A stretch of DNA of 64,000 nucleotides from JAFALK01 sp036500605 (lineage in GTDB: Bacteria; Pseudomonadota; Gammaproteobacteria; Burkholderiales; Burkholderiaceae_C), in contig DASYBU010000056.1 in NCBI GenBank assembly GCA_036500605.1, positions 89,334 to 153,333 of the forward strand, given 5' to 3'. A program made the translations under genes and the position numbers. This document shows positions 8,075-16,905 of this stretch, piece after piece. The notes beneath the pieces are model-generated. The model worked only from the letters and a program-made list of their open reading frames with translations, ran no database searches and was not told the origin of the DNA. Every line of letters begins with the position of its first letter. Within the stretch, counting starts at the first letter, position 1.

Positions 8075-9010
8075 TCAGGCCGGGAAGACGCCGGTCGACA
8101 GATAACGGTCACCTCGATCGCACACGACGAAGACGATCGTCGCATTCTCCAGGGTGCGGGCCAGTTGCAAGGCGACCCAGCAAGCGCCCGCGGCCGAGAT
8201 GCCGCCAAACAGCCCTTCTTCACGGGCCAGGCGGCGCGCCATGTCTTCCGCGTCGGCCTGCGTCACCAGCACCAGCTCGTCCACGGCTTGCGGGTTGTAG
8301 ATCTTCGGCAGGTAGGCTTCCTGCCACTTGCGGATGCCCGGAATGCGCGAGCCCTCGGCCGGCTGCGCGCCGACGATGCGCACGCCGGCGCTCTTCTCGC
8401 GCAGAAAACGCGAGACGCCGGTGATGGTGCCCGTCGTGCCCATCGCGCTGACGAAATGCGTGACCTGACCGTGGGTGTCGCGCCAGATCTCAGGGCCGGT
8501 GGTCTCGTAGTGGATGCGCGGGTTGTCCTCGTTGGCGAACTGATCGAGCACGCGGCCCTTGCCATCGCGCGCCATCTGATCGGCCAGATCACGGGCGTAC
8601 TCCATGCCGCCGGAACGCGGCGTCAGGATCAGCTCGGCGCCGAAGGCTTTCATGGTCTGCGCGCGTTCGACGGAGAGATCCTCCGGCATGATCAGCACCA
8701 TGCGGTAGCCGCGGATCGCAGCAGCCATCGCCAAAGCGATGCCGGTGTTGCCCGAGGTGGCCTCGATGAGCGTATCGCCGGGCTTGATCTCGCCGCGCTC
8801 TTCCGCGCGTTTGATCATGCTGATCGCCGGTCGATCCTTGACCGAACCGGCCGGGTTGTTGCCTTCGAGCTTGGCGAGGATCACATTGCCGCGCGCCTGG
8901 TCAGCGGGCAGCAGGCGCTGCAATCGAACCATCGGCGTGTTGCCGATCACGTCTTCAAGCGTGGGGTATGTCGGGGTGCTGAGGTTGTTGGCGCTTTTCA
9001 TGGGAGACAT
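8075..9010 (-). CDS. cysM: Cysteine synthase B
   Basis: A 311-residue PLP-dependent O-acetylserine (thiol)-lyase. The PLP lysine is K58 in NNPAGSVKDRPA. The phosphate-binding loop is EATSGNTGIALAMAAA, and a GTTGT loop near 195 holds the cofactor phosphate. The stretch EGSRIPGIRKW and the overall N terminus PTYPTLEDVIGNTP match CysM rather than CysK. It makes cysteine from O-acetylserine with sulfide or, as known for CysM, thiosulfate. A second in-frame ATG at 9001 (MKSANN) is an equally plausible start; neither has a clear ribosome-binding site. It diverges from tRNA-Leu. Confidence 0.95.
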   Translation of the reverse strand: MSPMKSANNLSTPTYPTLEDVIGNTPMVRLQRLLPADQARGNVILAKLEGNNPAGSVKDRPAISMIKRAEERGEIKPGDTLIEATSGNTGIALAMAAAIRGYRMVLIMPEDLSVERAQTMKAFGAELILTPRSGGMEYARDLADQMARDGKGRVLDQFANEDNPRIHYETTGPEIWRDTHGQVTHFVSAMGTTGTITGVSRFLREKSAGVRIVGAQPAEGSRIPGIRKWQEAYLPKIYNPQAVDELVLVTQADAEDMARRLAREEGLFGGISAAGACWVALQLARTLENATIVFVVCDRGDRYLSTGVFPA

Positions 9011-9082
9011 TGTGGCAGCACGTCAAGCGCCACGTCCGGGCGGGGATTTGCCGTGGCATAATCTGCGACTCGCACTGATAGC

Positions 9083-9167
9083 GCCCGGGTGGCGAAATCG
9101 GTAGACGCAGGGGACTCAAAATCCCCCGCCGCAAGGTGTGCCGGTTCGAGTCCGGCCTCGGGCACCA
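9083..9167 (+). tRNA. tRNA-Leu (anticodon CAA)
   Basis: An 85-nt tRNA including an encoded CCA end (9165-9167). The acceptor arms GCCCGGG (9083-9089) and CTCGGGC (9157-9163) pair with one G-U. The anticodon stem GGGGA/TCCCC encloses the loop CTCAAAA, giving anticodon CAA, which reads UUG. A long variable arm typical of class II tRNA-Leu follows, and the T stem GCCGG/CCGGC (9140-9144, 9152-9156) encloses TTCGAGT. No integrase or duplicated 3' end is seen nearby. Confidence 0.97.
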
Positions 9168-9223
9168 TAGCTTTCCTTCAGGTCTCTATGGTCCGCTTCA
9201 GTGCAAGATCAAGGCCATGCGCC

Positions 9224-9249
9224 AAGCCCCGTCCGTCGGGGCTTTTTTT
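9224..9249 (+). terminator. Rho-independent terminator after tRNA-Leu
   Basis: Stem AAGCCCCG (9224-9231) pairs with CGGGGCTT (9237-9244) around a 5-base loop, with seven T residues ending at 9249. It ends the tRNA-Leu transcript just before the convergent solute-binding protein gene. Confidence 0.9.
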
Positions 9250-9262
9250 CGTCTGGCCTTCT

Positions 9263-10540
9263 TTATCGGCCGACCACCCTGAGCTGTTCATCCACGTCGG
9301 TCGTCAGCCGCTTGAGCGCTTCCTCGGGGCTGATCTCCCCCGCCACCGATTGACCCAGGCGCTGCACGGTCGGCTGGAAGAGCATGCGGTCCAGGCGATC
9401 GCCCTGGACCGAGAAATTGATCGGCGCGATCTTCGGCACGCTTGCCGCAAAAACCGCAAGGCCGGCCTTCACATCAGCCGTCATGTTGTCGTAGCTGACG
9501 CCAGCCTTGGCTACGGTCTGGCTGGCCGGGATGTTGCCGGCCCTGGCCGTCAGCTCAAGGTAGTTGGCGTCCTCCGCCAGAAAGTCGAGGAACCGGGCTG
9601 CCAACGCGGGCTGCCGGGTCCATTTGCGCGCCACAAATACTGCGCCCCCGGGTGTGGCCGTGCAGGCCGCCGGACCGCAAGGCGCGGGCACGACGATCCA
9701 GTCGAAAGCCCGGCTGACCTCCGCATTCATGCGCCTCAGCTGCCATGAGCCGGAGTAGTAGATCACGGCTCGCGCGTTCGCAAATTCTTCAAATGCATCG
9801 CGCGACTGCGGCTTGCCCCAAACCTCTCTCGACAGCAGCCCTGCCTTGTGCCAGCCCAGCAACTTTCTGGCCGCAGCCCTGTAGCCCGCGTCGATCGTCA
9901 GGTGGCCTTTGGTGTCAAGGATTTTGGCGCCGTAGGCCACGGCCAGGGCTGCAAAACCGGGGCCGCTTCGGTCCATCGTCATGGCAAACGGGGCACCGGT
10001 GGCCTTGGCCACCTTGTGGGCGGCCGCCATCCAGGCGTCCCAACTGGCGCCCGGGCCGGGCATCACAACTCGCGCTTGCTCGAACAAGGTCTTGTTGACG
10101 AAGGCCCCCGTGAGGGTCAGGTGCGACATCAGTCCGTAGATGCCCTGGTCCGACGGCCCCGTGCGGAGCCAAGGCAGCGTGTTGGAGAAGCTGTCGTTCC
10201 AGGCCTGCAGTCGCGCGGGGCTGAGGTAGGGTCGCAGGTCAAGACTGGCTGGACCCAGATGGCCGAGATCGGTGATGCGCTCGATATCGGGCCCTTCGCC
10301 TCCCGCGGCCTGCGTTGCCAGTGGCTCGACGGGCGACTTGTCAGGCCCCGCGTCGATCAGGATCTTCACGCCGGGATGTCCAAGCTCGAAACGCCTGGCC
10401 AGAGCCTCCGTCGCCTCGCACTCGGGGCCGTCTGAATGGCATTGAACCGTGAGCGTCTGAGCCTGCGCTGTCGTGGCAAGGGTCATCGCCGCGAACGCGG
10501 TCAAGGGAACAAACACGTCTCGGTACAGCGCTATCCGCAC
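9263..10540 (-). CDS. Orphan extracellular solute-binding protein (ABC sugar type)
   Basis: A 425-residue exported protein of the family 1 solute-binding type (MalE/UgpB-like). The N terminus has a signal peptide: hydrophobic LYRDVFVPLTAFAAMTLATTAQAQ ends in an AQA cleavage site before TLTV. The body has the usual pattern of these proteins: LARRFELGHPGVKI near the N terminus, then GPDIERI, then FLDFLAEDANYLELTA near the C terminus. The GTG start at 10540 is preceded by GGAG at 6 bases and gives a sensible signal peptide, unlike the longer frame up to 10765. No permease or ATPase gene is adjacent, so the transporter partner must be elsewhere. It is divergent from the rhomboid gene, with 241 bases between that carry the promoters of both. 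Confidence 0.85.
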   Translation of the reverse strand: MRIALYRDVFVPLTAFAAMTLATTAQAQTLTVQCHSDGPECEATEALARRFELGHPGVKILIDAGPDKSPVEPLATQAAGGEGPDIERITDLGHLGPASLDLRPYLSPARLQAWNDSFSNTLPWLRTGPSDQGIYGLMSHLTLTGAFVNKTLFEQARVVMPGPGASWDAWMAAAHKVAKATGAPFAMTMDRSGPGFAALAVAYGAKILDTKGHLTIDAGYRAAARKLLGWHKAGLLSREVWGKPQSRDAFEEFANARAVIYYSGSWQLRRMNAEVSRAFDWIVVPAPCGPAACTATPGGAVFVARKWTRQPALAARFLDFLAEDANYLELTARAGNIPASQTVAKAGVSYDNMTADVKAGLAVFAASVPKIAPINFSVQGDRLDRMLFQPTVQRLGQSVAGEISPEEALKRLTTDVDEQLRVVGR

Positions 10541-10781
10541 GGTGATCTCCAGCTGGCACGAACGGCTTTGTTTCGCCTTCGTGTCGCCGGAGGATGCGGG
10601 GCGCCCGAGCCGATGGGCTTGATGAGAAGCAAGGCATGGGACGGTGCCCTGTTGCGCTTGCTCGTTTCTCCGGGCGTTGAGCCCTTGCAAGGCGAATACA
10701 CTGCGGCGATCCGGTCGGCCATGAGGGCTTGCCTTCACCAATGCGTTGCGGCGTCGCTCCCGCAAGGGTCACAAACCATTC

Positions 10782-11378
10782 ATGCCCTCGATACCCACAG
10801 TCACCAAAGCGTTCATCCTGGCTTGCGTCGGCACGTACTGCCTGTTCTACCTGCTCCCCGACAGCCTGCAATCGGTTGAGTACACCCTGGAACTCTGGCC
10901 CCTCCAGTCCGGAAGATTCCAGCCGTGGCAACTGATCAGCTATGCCTTCCTGCATGGCACTCAATGGCACCTGTTCTTCAATATGTTGGGCCTGTGGATG
11001 TTCGGCAGCGAGCTCGAACGCGTCTGGGGCGCCAAGCGCTACATCCTGATCCTGCTGGCCAGCACGCTCAGCGCGGCTGTCGTGCAACTGGCCTTCACCT
11101 TTTTGACCAGCAGTCTGTCGCCCACGGTGGGTGCCTCCGGCGCGATCTTCGGCCTGCTGCTCTCGTTTGGCATGCTGTTCCCGGACCGCATCATCATTCC
11201 GCTGTTCCCGCCGATCCCGATGAAGGCCAAATACTTCGTCGCCATCTTCGGTGGGCTGGAACTGTTGTTGGGCTCCATGCAGGGCCGCGGCGGTGGCGTC
11301 GCGCACTTCGCACATCTGGGCGGCATGCTGGGTGCCTGGGCGCTGATCCGCTATTGGCGCGCCAGCCGGCGCCGCTGA
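10782..11378 (+). CDS. Rhomboid-family intramembrane serine protease
   Basis: A 198-residue membrane protein with about six hydrophobic segments. The catalytic serine S119 lies in VGASGAIFG (GxSG), and its histidine partner H178 lies in AHFAHLGGMLGAW. The oxyanion-hole/loop motif HGTQWHLFFNMLGLW (residues 58-72) supplies the conserved His and Asn. Together these indicate an active rhomboid protease, which cuts substrate transmembrane helices in the inner membrane. The start at 10782 gives MPSIPTVTKAF directly before the first helix. The next gene begins only 22 bases downstream on the same strand and may be co-transcribed. Confidence 0.93.
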   Translation: MPSIPTVTKAFILACVGTYCLFYLLPDSLQSVEYTLELWPLQSGRFQPWQLISYAFLHGTQWHLFFNMLGLWMFGSELERVWGAKRYILILLASTLSAAVVQLAFTFLTSSLSPTVGASGAIFGLLLSFGMLFPDRIIIPLFPPIPMKAKYFVAIFGGLELLLGSMQGRGGGVAHFAHLGGMLGAWALIRYWRASRRR

Positions 11379-11400
11379 ATTTGACAGTTATGCTGGCACG

Positions 11401-12873
11401 ATGAGCCAGTTGCCCGAGGTCCACCTGTGCATTGTTCAGCCGATGAGCTACGTGCACTCGCTCGGGCTGATCGATCAGGCGCGCTACTTCCGCTACCAGT
11501 TCCGCCGCCTTGGGGCCCAGGTCAGCGTCGCCAAGAACCGTTTGCGCCATGACGCGGTGAACCTCGTGTTCGGCGCGCACCTGGGCTTTGATGCCGCTCA
11601 GTGCCAGCGTTATGCCTGCATCTTTGTGCAGTTGGAGCAGATCGGCCAGGGCGGCGCGCATCTGCGCTCCGAATACCTGAAGCTGCTCGAACAGGCCGCC
11701 GTGATCGACTACGACGCCGACAACGTCAGCGCCTACGCCAAGGCGCCCGAGGACGTGCCGATCGTGCCCTTTCTTCACGCGCCGTATCTGAAGCCGGCGC
11801 AGGAAATTCCGCTCGAAGACCGCCCGATCGACCTGCTCTTTTTTGGCAGCGTGAACGAGCGCCGGCGTGCCTGGCTCGACCGCATCGAAAGCACCGGCCT
11901 GAGCGTCTCGGTCTTTGATGCCGCGCTCTATGCCGACGAACGCGATCAGTTCATCCGGCGCGCGAAGGCCGTGGTCAACTGCCATTTCTACGCGAGCAAC
12001 CGTTTCGAGCAGGCGCGCGCTTCGCATTGCCTGTCGCTGGGCACGCCGGTCATCTCGGAACGCACGGAGCAGACGCGGCCTCACGCCGCCTTTGAGCAAA
12101 GCGTGCTGTGGCTGGAGGATGCGGCGATCGAGCAGTTCTTCAGCCAGGATTTCGGCACGCCGGCCTACTACGAGTTTGCGCGCGCCGCCTTGCAGCAGTT
12201 CGAGTCGGCCGATCCGCTGGACGAATACGCCAGCGCCCTCGCCTTTGCCGCGGGCTATTGCAAGGCGCATCACGAGCGTCGGCCGAGCGAGCCCTGGCGG
12301 CCCGACCGCATCAATCTCGGCTCGGGGCGCGACTACAAGGCAGGCTGGCTGAACATCGACATCCTCGACCGCGCCCAGCCCGACCTGGTGCTCGACCTGT
12401 CCTCAGAACTGGCCTTGCCGCTGCGGATCGAATCGCCGCGCGCCGGTCCGATCGAACTGAGTGAAGACAGCGTCACGCTGATCAACGCCAACAATGTGCT
12501 CGAGCATGTGCCCGATCTCGCGGCGCTGATGGGCACCTGCCTGCGGCTGCTCAAGCTCGGTGGCGAGATCGATATCGAGGTGCCTTACGAACGCGCGCCC
12601 GCCGCCTGGCAGGACCCGACGCATGTGCGGGCCATGAACGAGAACTCCTGGCTCTACTACACCGACTGGTTCTGGTATCTGGGCTGGTTCGAGCAGCGCT
12701 TCGAGCTGGCGAGCCAGGTCTGGCTGAACGCGCAGCTCAACACCTGCGAGCAGCACGACGCGGCCTTCATGCGCGTGACGCTGCGCAAGGTTGAAACCAC
12801 GCTGCGCGAGCGCACGGTGGCCCGCACCATGCAGGCCGATCTGCGCTTGCCCGACGACGACCCGCCGGGCTGA
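11401..12873 (+). CDS. Glycosyltransferase-like domain fused to a SAM methyltransferase domain
   Basis: A 490-residue two-domain protein. Residues about 1-290 resemble CgeB/group 1-type glycosyltransferases: DLLFFGSVNERRRAWLDRI is the typical start of the second Rossmann half, and ARASHCLSLGTPVISERTEQ the sugar-nucleotide-binding segment. Residues about 300-490 are a class I SAM-dependent methyltransferase, with motif I INLGSGRDYKAGWLNIDI, an acidic LVLDL and post-motif VLEHVPDLAALM. The methyltransferase type is common in polysaccharide clusters. I infer modification of a cell-surface glycan, but there is no cluster here. Its stop is 2 bases from the convergent efflux gene. Acceptor and sugar are unknown. 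Confidence 0.75.
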   Translation: MSQLPEVHLCIVQPMSYVHSLGLIDQARYFRYQFRRLGAQVSVAKNRLRHDAVNLVFGAHLGFDAAQCQRYACIFVQLEQIGQGGAHLRSEYLKLLEQAAVIDYDADNVSAYAKAPEDVPIVPFLHAPYLKPAQEIPLEDRPIDLLFFGSVNERRRAWLDRIESTGLSVSVFDAALYADERDQFIRRAKAVVNCHFYASNRFEQARASHCLSLGTPVISERTEQTRPHAAFEQSVLWLEDAAIEQFFSQDFGTPAYYEFARAALQQFESADPLDEYASALAFAAGYCKAHHERRPSEPWRPDRINLGSGRDYKAGWLNIDILDRAQPDLVLDLSSELALPLRIESPRAGPIELSEDSVTLINANNVLEHVPDLAALMGTCLRLLKLGGEIDIEVPYERAPAAWQDPTHVRAMNENSWLYYTDWFWYLGWFEQRFELASQVWLNAQLNTCEQHDAAFMRVTLRKVETTLRERTVARTMQADLRLPDDDPPG

Positions 12874-12875
12874 GT

Positions 12876-14402
12876 TCATTCCATCACCGCATGCGCGGGG
12901 TCGAGCTTCTCCGCACGTTTGGGCGGGCGCATCAGCCACAACAGCGGCAGCACCGCGATCGTCAACATCAGCATCAACCGGAAGTCATCGACGTAGGCCA
13001 GCATGGCGGCCTGCCGCGTGACCTCGCCGTTCAGCGTGGCCAGACCTTGCGGGGTGTTCAGGTCGAGCCCGCCCACATCACCGAGACGCAGCGCCAGATT
13101 CGTGGGCGTCACGCGCTCAACGATCGACGCGTGGATCGCCTGCGTGTTGCGCACCAGGATCGTCTGCACCATCGAGATGCCGATGCTGCTGCCGATATTG
13201 CGCGCCAGGCTGTAGAGCGCCGTGGCCTGCGAGAACATGGCTGGCTCCAGCGTCGCGAACGTGACCGTGGACAGCGGCACGAACACGAGGCCCAGGCCGA
13301 AGCCCTGGATGATGCCGGGGATCACGATATCGCTCTGCGACAGCACCAGCGTGTAGCCGCTCATCTGCCACAGCGACAGTGCCGTGATCAGGAAGCCGGT
13401 CAGCATCAACAAGCGCGCATCGATGCGTCCGACCAGCTTGCCCACGATCTGCATGGACATCATCGTGCCCAGACCCGTCGGCGCTGTCAGCAGGCCGACC
13501 GTCAGAATCGGCATGTCCATGATGCCTTGCAGCATCGGCGGCGTCAGCGCGCGCACGGCGTAGAGCACCAGGCCGACCACGAAGATGATCGTCACGCCGC
13601 TGACGAAATTGGAGTTCTTGAAGAGCCGGAAATCGACAAAGGCCTCGCTCGGTTTCGTGAACCAGGTGTGCACCAGGAAGTAGGCCAGCGCGACGACAAA
13701 AAGCGCGGCCTCGATCCAGGTTTCGAACGAGGCAAACCAGTCGTTGTCCTGCCCGCGGTCGAGCATCATCTGCAAGGCGCCGATCGCCAGACTCAAGGCG
13801 GCAAAACCAAAAGCATCGAAGCGCATCTTGCGGCGCGCGATCGTCGGCCGCAGGTAGCGCCAGATGCCCCAGAAGGCGAACGCACCGATCGGCAGGTTGA
13901 TGAAGAAGACCCAGCGCCAGTCGTAGTTGTCGGTCAGCCAGCCGCCAAGCGAAGGGCCCAGGATCGGCCCCACCATCACGCCCACGCCCCAGGCCGCCAT
14001 CGCCGAGCCGCGCTTCTCGGGCGGGTTGATTTCCAGCATCACGGCTTGGGACAAAGGCACGAGCGCCGCACCGAACAGGCCTTGCAGCAGGCGCATCAGC
14101 ACGATCTCGTTCAGCGTCATCGCCAGGCCGCAGAGCAGCGATGCAATCGTGAAGCCCGCCACCGAGACAAGAAACACGCGCTTCTGCGTGAAACGGTCGC
14201 ACAGCCAGCCGTTGAGCGGCGTGGCGATGGCGGCGGCGACGATATAGGAAGTCAGCACCCAGGTGATCTGGTCCTGCGAGGCCGACAGGCTGCCCTGCAT
14301 GTGCGGCAGCGCCACATTGGCAATCGTTGTGTCCAGCGCCTGGATGATGGTGGCCAGCATCACCGAGAAGGTGATCATGGTGCGGTTCAGCGGGCGGTTC
14401 AT
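12876..14402 (-). CDS. DHA2-family MFS multidrug efflux permease (EmrB/QacA type)
   Basis: A 508-residue, 14-helix drug:H+ antiporter of the inner membrane. The DHA2 family signature LDTTIANVALPHM is at residues 23-35, followed by motif A-like GWLCDRFTQKRVF and motif C-like GPILGPSLGGWL. The length is typical of EmrB. No EmrA membrane-fusion partner or outer-membrane channel adjoins it. The start codon overlaps the stop of the MarR gene by 4 bases (ATGA), so the two are translationally coupled, and the pump is likely induced when MarR releases its operator at 14855-14876. Confidence 0.92.
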   Translation of the reverse strand: MNRPLNRTMITFSVMLATIIQALDTTIANVALPHMQGSLSASQDQITWVLTSYIVAAAIATPLNGWLCDRFTQKRVFLVSVAGFTIASLLCGLAMTLNEIVLMRLLQGLFGAALVPLSQAVMLEINPPEKRGSAMAAWGVGVMVGPILGPSLGGWLTDNYDWRWVFFINLPIGAFAFWGIWRYLRPTIARRKMRFDAFGFAALSLAIGALQMMLDRGQDNDWFASFETWIEAALFVVALAYFLVHTWFTKPSEAFVDFRLFKNSNFVSGVTIIFVVGLVLYAVRALTPPMLQGIMDMPILTVGLLTAPTGLGTMMSMQIVGKLVGRIDARLLMLTGFLITALSLWQMSGYTLVLSQSDIVIPGIIQGFGLGLVFVPLSTVTFATLEPAMFSQATALYSLARNIGSSIGISMVQTILVRNTQAIHASIVERVTPTNLALRLGDVGGLDLNTPQGLATLNGEVTRQAAMLAYVDDFRLMLMLTIAVLPLLWLMRPPKRAEKLDPAHAVME

Positions 14403-14842
14403 GGCGCTTGGTCCATCCGCTCCATTTGCGCCTGAACGGCTTCCAGCAACTCGGTCGCGGCCAGCAAGGCGGCCGGATCAATCCCCGCGAGCACCTGCTG
14501 GCGCACCGCCTTGGCCTCGACCTTGACCTGCTCGTAGAGCTCCATGCCGGCCGGCGTGACCGCCACGCGCTTGACGCGCCGGTCCTGCTCCGAAGGCACA
14601 CGCTCGATCAGGCCGGCGGCCGAGAGCCGGTCCAGCATCGCGACCATCGTGGCGCCCTCAACGCCGACGCTCAGCGCCAGCTCGGACTGCGACAAGGGCG
14701 TCTTCGCCTTGGCCGCCATCGTGATCGTCATCCAGCCCGCCTGGCTGAGGCCCAGACCCTTGAGGCGGCGATCAATCATCAGCCGCCATTGCCGCCCGGC
14801 GCCATGCAGCGCCTGCGAAAACCGCTCTTCCACCGTCGACAT
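14399..14842 (-). CDS. MarR-family transcriptional repressor
   Basis: A 147-residue winged-helix regulator. Residues about 45-110 contain the MarR DNA-binding core: SQAGWMTITMAA, LSQSELALSVGVEGATMVAMLDRLSAAGLIERVPSEQDRRVKRVAVTPAG, including the characteristic DRR wing. It is coupled by a 4-base overlap to an EmrB-type pump, so it most likely represses the pump and itself and responds to the pump's substrates. The ATG at 14842 is chosen; a GTG at 14851 would add three residues. A perfect palindrome lies immediately upstream. The RBS is weak, which may go with low-level repressor synthesis. Confidence 0.92.
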   Translation of the reverse strand: MSTVEERFSQALHGAGRQWRLMIDRRLKGLGLSQAGWMTITMAAKAKTPLSQSELALSVGVEGATMVAMLDRLSAAGLIERVPSEQDRRVKRVAVTPAGMELYEQVKVEAKAVRQQVLAGIDPAALLAATELLEAVQAQMERMDQAP

Positions 14843-14854
14843 CGTGAGCACACT

Positions 14855-14876
14855 AATAGTTAGACTTCTAACTATT
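14855..14876. promoter_or_regulatory. Palindromic operator upstream of marR-emrB
   Basis: Two perfectly inverted 10-base arms, AATAGTTAGA and TCTAACTATT, flank a 2-base centre. The palindrome sits 13 bases upstream of the marR ATG and abuts the stop of the epimerase gene. Its position and symmetry fit a MarR-dimer autorepression site; the related TAGTTAGA-type half-sites are A/T-rich and stand out from the GC-rich surroundings. Confidence 0.8.
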
Positions 14877-15743
14877 TTAGCGTAAACCGTCCTTCACCGT
14901 TGGGTAGCGCAGTTCAAGCCCGATTTCGGTCAGCAGGCGCTTGTTGATCAGCCGGCGCGATTCGCTCATGAAACTGAGCTGGACCGGCGAGACTTGCGCC
15001 GCCGCCTGCGCGCGGGTGATACGCGGCGGGCGCGGCAATTCGCAGAGGTCGGCGGCCAGGTCGAAATAGTCGCCCATCAGCAGCTCGGTGTTGTCGCTGG
15101 CGTGGATCACACGCTGCGGCAGGCCGCGCCACAAGGCCAGCGCGCAGGCACGCGCCAGATCGTCGGCATGGATGTGATTCGTGAAGACATCATCCTCGCG
15201 CGCCAGCACCGGCGAGCCGCGCGCCAGCCGCTCGCGCGGATGGCCGCCTTCACGGTCCGGCGCGTAGATGCCGGGCACGCGCAGGATGCTGATGCGAGTG
15301 CCGAAGCGTTGGCCGAAAACGCGCAGCCGGGCTTCGGCGTCGACGCGGCGCCGCGCCCGATCGGTGGACGGGGCCACGGCGCGGGTCTCATCAAAGCGCG
15401 CCCCACCGGCATCGCCATAGACGCCGCTGGTGCTGGCGTAGACCAGCGCCGCCGGCACGCGACGCTGGGCCAGAGCGCGCAGCAAATTTCGCGTACGCAA
15501 GTCCTGGGCACCGCTGGGTTGCGGCGGAGCCAGGTGCAAGACGGCGTCAAAACAACCGGCCAGCCGGGCCAGGCTCTCGGGTGCGTCGAGGTTTCCCGTT
15601 AGCGGCCGAGCGCCTGCGCGGCGCAATTCCTCGATGCGGCCGGGGCTCGAGGTCAGCGCCGCCACCTGCCAGCGCCGGCCCAGGACCTTGAGCACTCGCA
15701 GGCCGACGTCGCCGCAGCCGATGATCAGAAGACGAGGTCGCAT
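14877..15743 (-). CDS. NAD(P)-dependent epimerase/dehydratase family protein (YeeZ-like)
   Basis: A 288-residue extended short-chain dehydrogenase-like protein. The dinucleotide-binding turn is IIGCGDVGLRVL (residues 6-17). A YASTSGVYGD segment in mid-protein corresponds to the active-site serine region, but the downstream YxxxK tyrosine-lysine pair is not obvious (the sequence there reads DRARRRVDAEARL). This is typical of the YeeZ/SDR_a8 subgroup, which may be NAD(P)-binding proteins of unknown substrate. The start at 15743 puts the nucleotide fold at the N terminus. It is divergent from the reductase gene at 15811. Confidence 0.8.
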   Translation of the reverse strand: MRPRLLIIGCGDVGLRVLKVLGRRWQVAALTSSPGRIEELRRAGARPLTGNLDAPESLARLAGCFDAVLHLAPPQPSGAQDLRTRNLLRALAQRRVPAALVYASTSGVYGDAGGARFDETRAVAPSTDRARRRVDAEARLRVFGQRFGTRISILRVPGIYAPDREGGHPRERLARGSPVLAREDDVFTNHIHADDLARACALALWRGLPQRVIHASDNTELLMGDYFDLAADLCELPRPPRITRAQAAAQVSPVQLSFMSESRRLINKRLLTEIGLELRYPTVKDGLR

Positions 15744-15810
15744 ATAAAATTGCGCGAAGTTTAGGCCCGCCGCAACTTCGAAGCCGGCGGGCCGTTTGTT
15801 TGAGCACCCC

Positions 15811-16839
15811 ATGAATTTCAAAATCAACGTCCAGCCCAGCGGCCGCATCTACGAAGTCGAGAACGACGAAACCCTGCTGTCGGCGGCCATCCGCCAGGGC
15901 GTGGGCCTGCCCTACGGCTGCCGCGATGGCGCCTGCGGTTCGTGCAAGAGCAAGCTGCTGGAGGGCCGCGTCACGCACCGCGCGCACCAGCCCAAGACGC
16001 TCACGCCGGAAGAAGAAGCCGCAGGCTTCGTGCTCACCTGCTGCGCCACGCCGCAAACCGACTGCACGCTCGAAGCGCGCACGGTGCCGGGCGCGGGCGA
16101 GTTCGCCGTGCTCAAGCTGCCCAGCCGCGTGATCAGCCTCGACAAGCCGACGGCCGATGTGGCCGTGCTGCGCATGCAGCTGCCGGCCACGCAGAACTTC
16201 CAGTTCCACGCCGGCCAGTACGTCGAGTTCATCCTGCGCGACGGCGCCCGCCGCAGCTACAGCATGGCCAACGCGCCGCACAGCACGCCCGGTTCGATCG
16301 AACTGCACATTCGCCACATGCCCGGCGGCAAGTTCACCGACCATGTCTTCGGTGCCATGAAGGAAAAAGACATCCTGCGCATGGAAGGTCCGTTCGGCAG
16401 CTTCTTCCTGCGCGAGGACAGCGACAAGCCCATCGTGCTGCTGGCCAGCGGCACGGGCTTTGCGCCGATCAAGGCGATCGTCGAACGCATTGAACACTTG
16501 GCGCTGACGCGCCCCGTGACCTTGTATTGGGGCGGTCGTCGCCAGGTCGATCTCTATCTGCATGAGTGGGCTCTGCAAGCCGCCGAGCGGCTGCCGAACC
16601 TCAAGTACGTGCCGGTTCTTTCCGAGCCTGCCGAAGACTGGACCGGCCGCACCGGCTTCGTCCATCTCGCCGTGATGGCCGATCTGCCCGACCTGTCCGG
16701 CCACCAGGTCTATGCCTGCGGCGTGCCGATCATGGTCGACTCGGCCAAGCGGGATTTCACGGCGCTGTGCAACTTGCCGGCGGAAGAGTTCTACGCTGAC
16801 GCCTTCACTTCTGAAGCCGACAAACATGAAGCCGTGTAA
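15811..16839 (+). CDS. 2Fe-2S/FAD/NAD(P)H oxidoreductase (CDP-6-deoxy-delta-3,4-glucoseen reductase-like)
   Basis: A 342-residue three-domain electron-transfer flavoprotein. The N-terminal plant-type ferredoxin has cluster ligands C37, C42, C45 and C77. The FAD-binding motif is RRSYSMAN (R148-S151), and the NAD(P) domain starts with LLASGTGFAPIK and ends with VYACGVPIMVDSAKRDF. This order (ferredoxin, FAD, NAD) is that of phenol hydroxylase reductases and of AscD/RfbI. Burkholderiales homologues are commonly named CDP-6-deoxy-delta-3,4-glucoseen reductase, but no deoxysugar genes are near, so the electron acceptor is open. The ATG at 15811 is preferred to the one at 15796 because it begins the ferredoxin fold. 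Confidence 0.85.
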   Translation: MNFKINVQPSGRIYEVENDETLLSAAIRQGVGLPYGCRDGACGSCKSKLLEGRVTHRAHQPKTLTPEEEAAGFVLTCCATPQTDCTLEARTVPGAGEFAVLKLPSRVISLDKPTADVAVLRMQLPATQNFQFHAGQYVEFILRDGARRSYSMANAPHSTPGSIELHIRHMPGGKFTDHVFGAMKEKDILRMEGPFGSFFLREDSDKPIVLLASGTGFAPIKAIVERIEHLALTRPVTLYWGGRRQVDLYLHEWALQAAERLPNLKYVPVLSEPAEDWTGRTGFVHLAVMADLPDLSGHQVYACGVPIMVDSAKRDFTALCNLPAEEFYADAFTSEADKHEAV

Positions 16840-16905
16840 CGGCGACATGTTTGCGGTGCAGGGTCATGTCGGCTTGGCCGATGTGAGCCGTAACCACAAG
16901 CACTG

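Noticed and set aside
9083..9262. Possible integration site at tRNA-Leu
   Set aside because: No integrase, no duplicated 3' tRNA end and no foreign genes follow the tRNA; ordinary genes continue on both sides.
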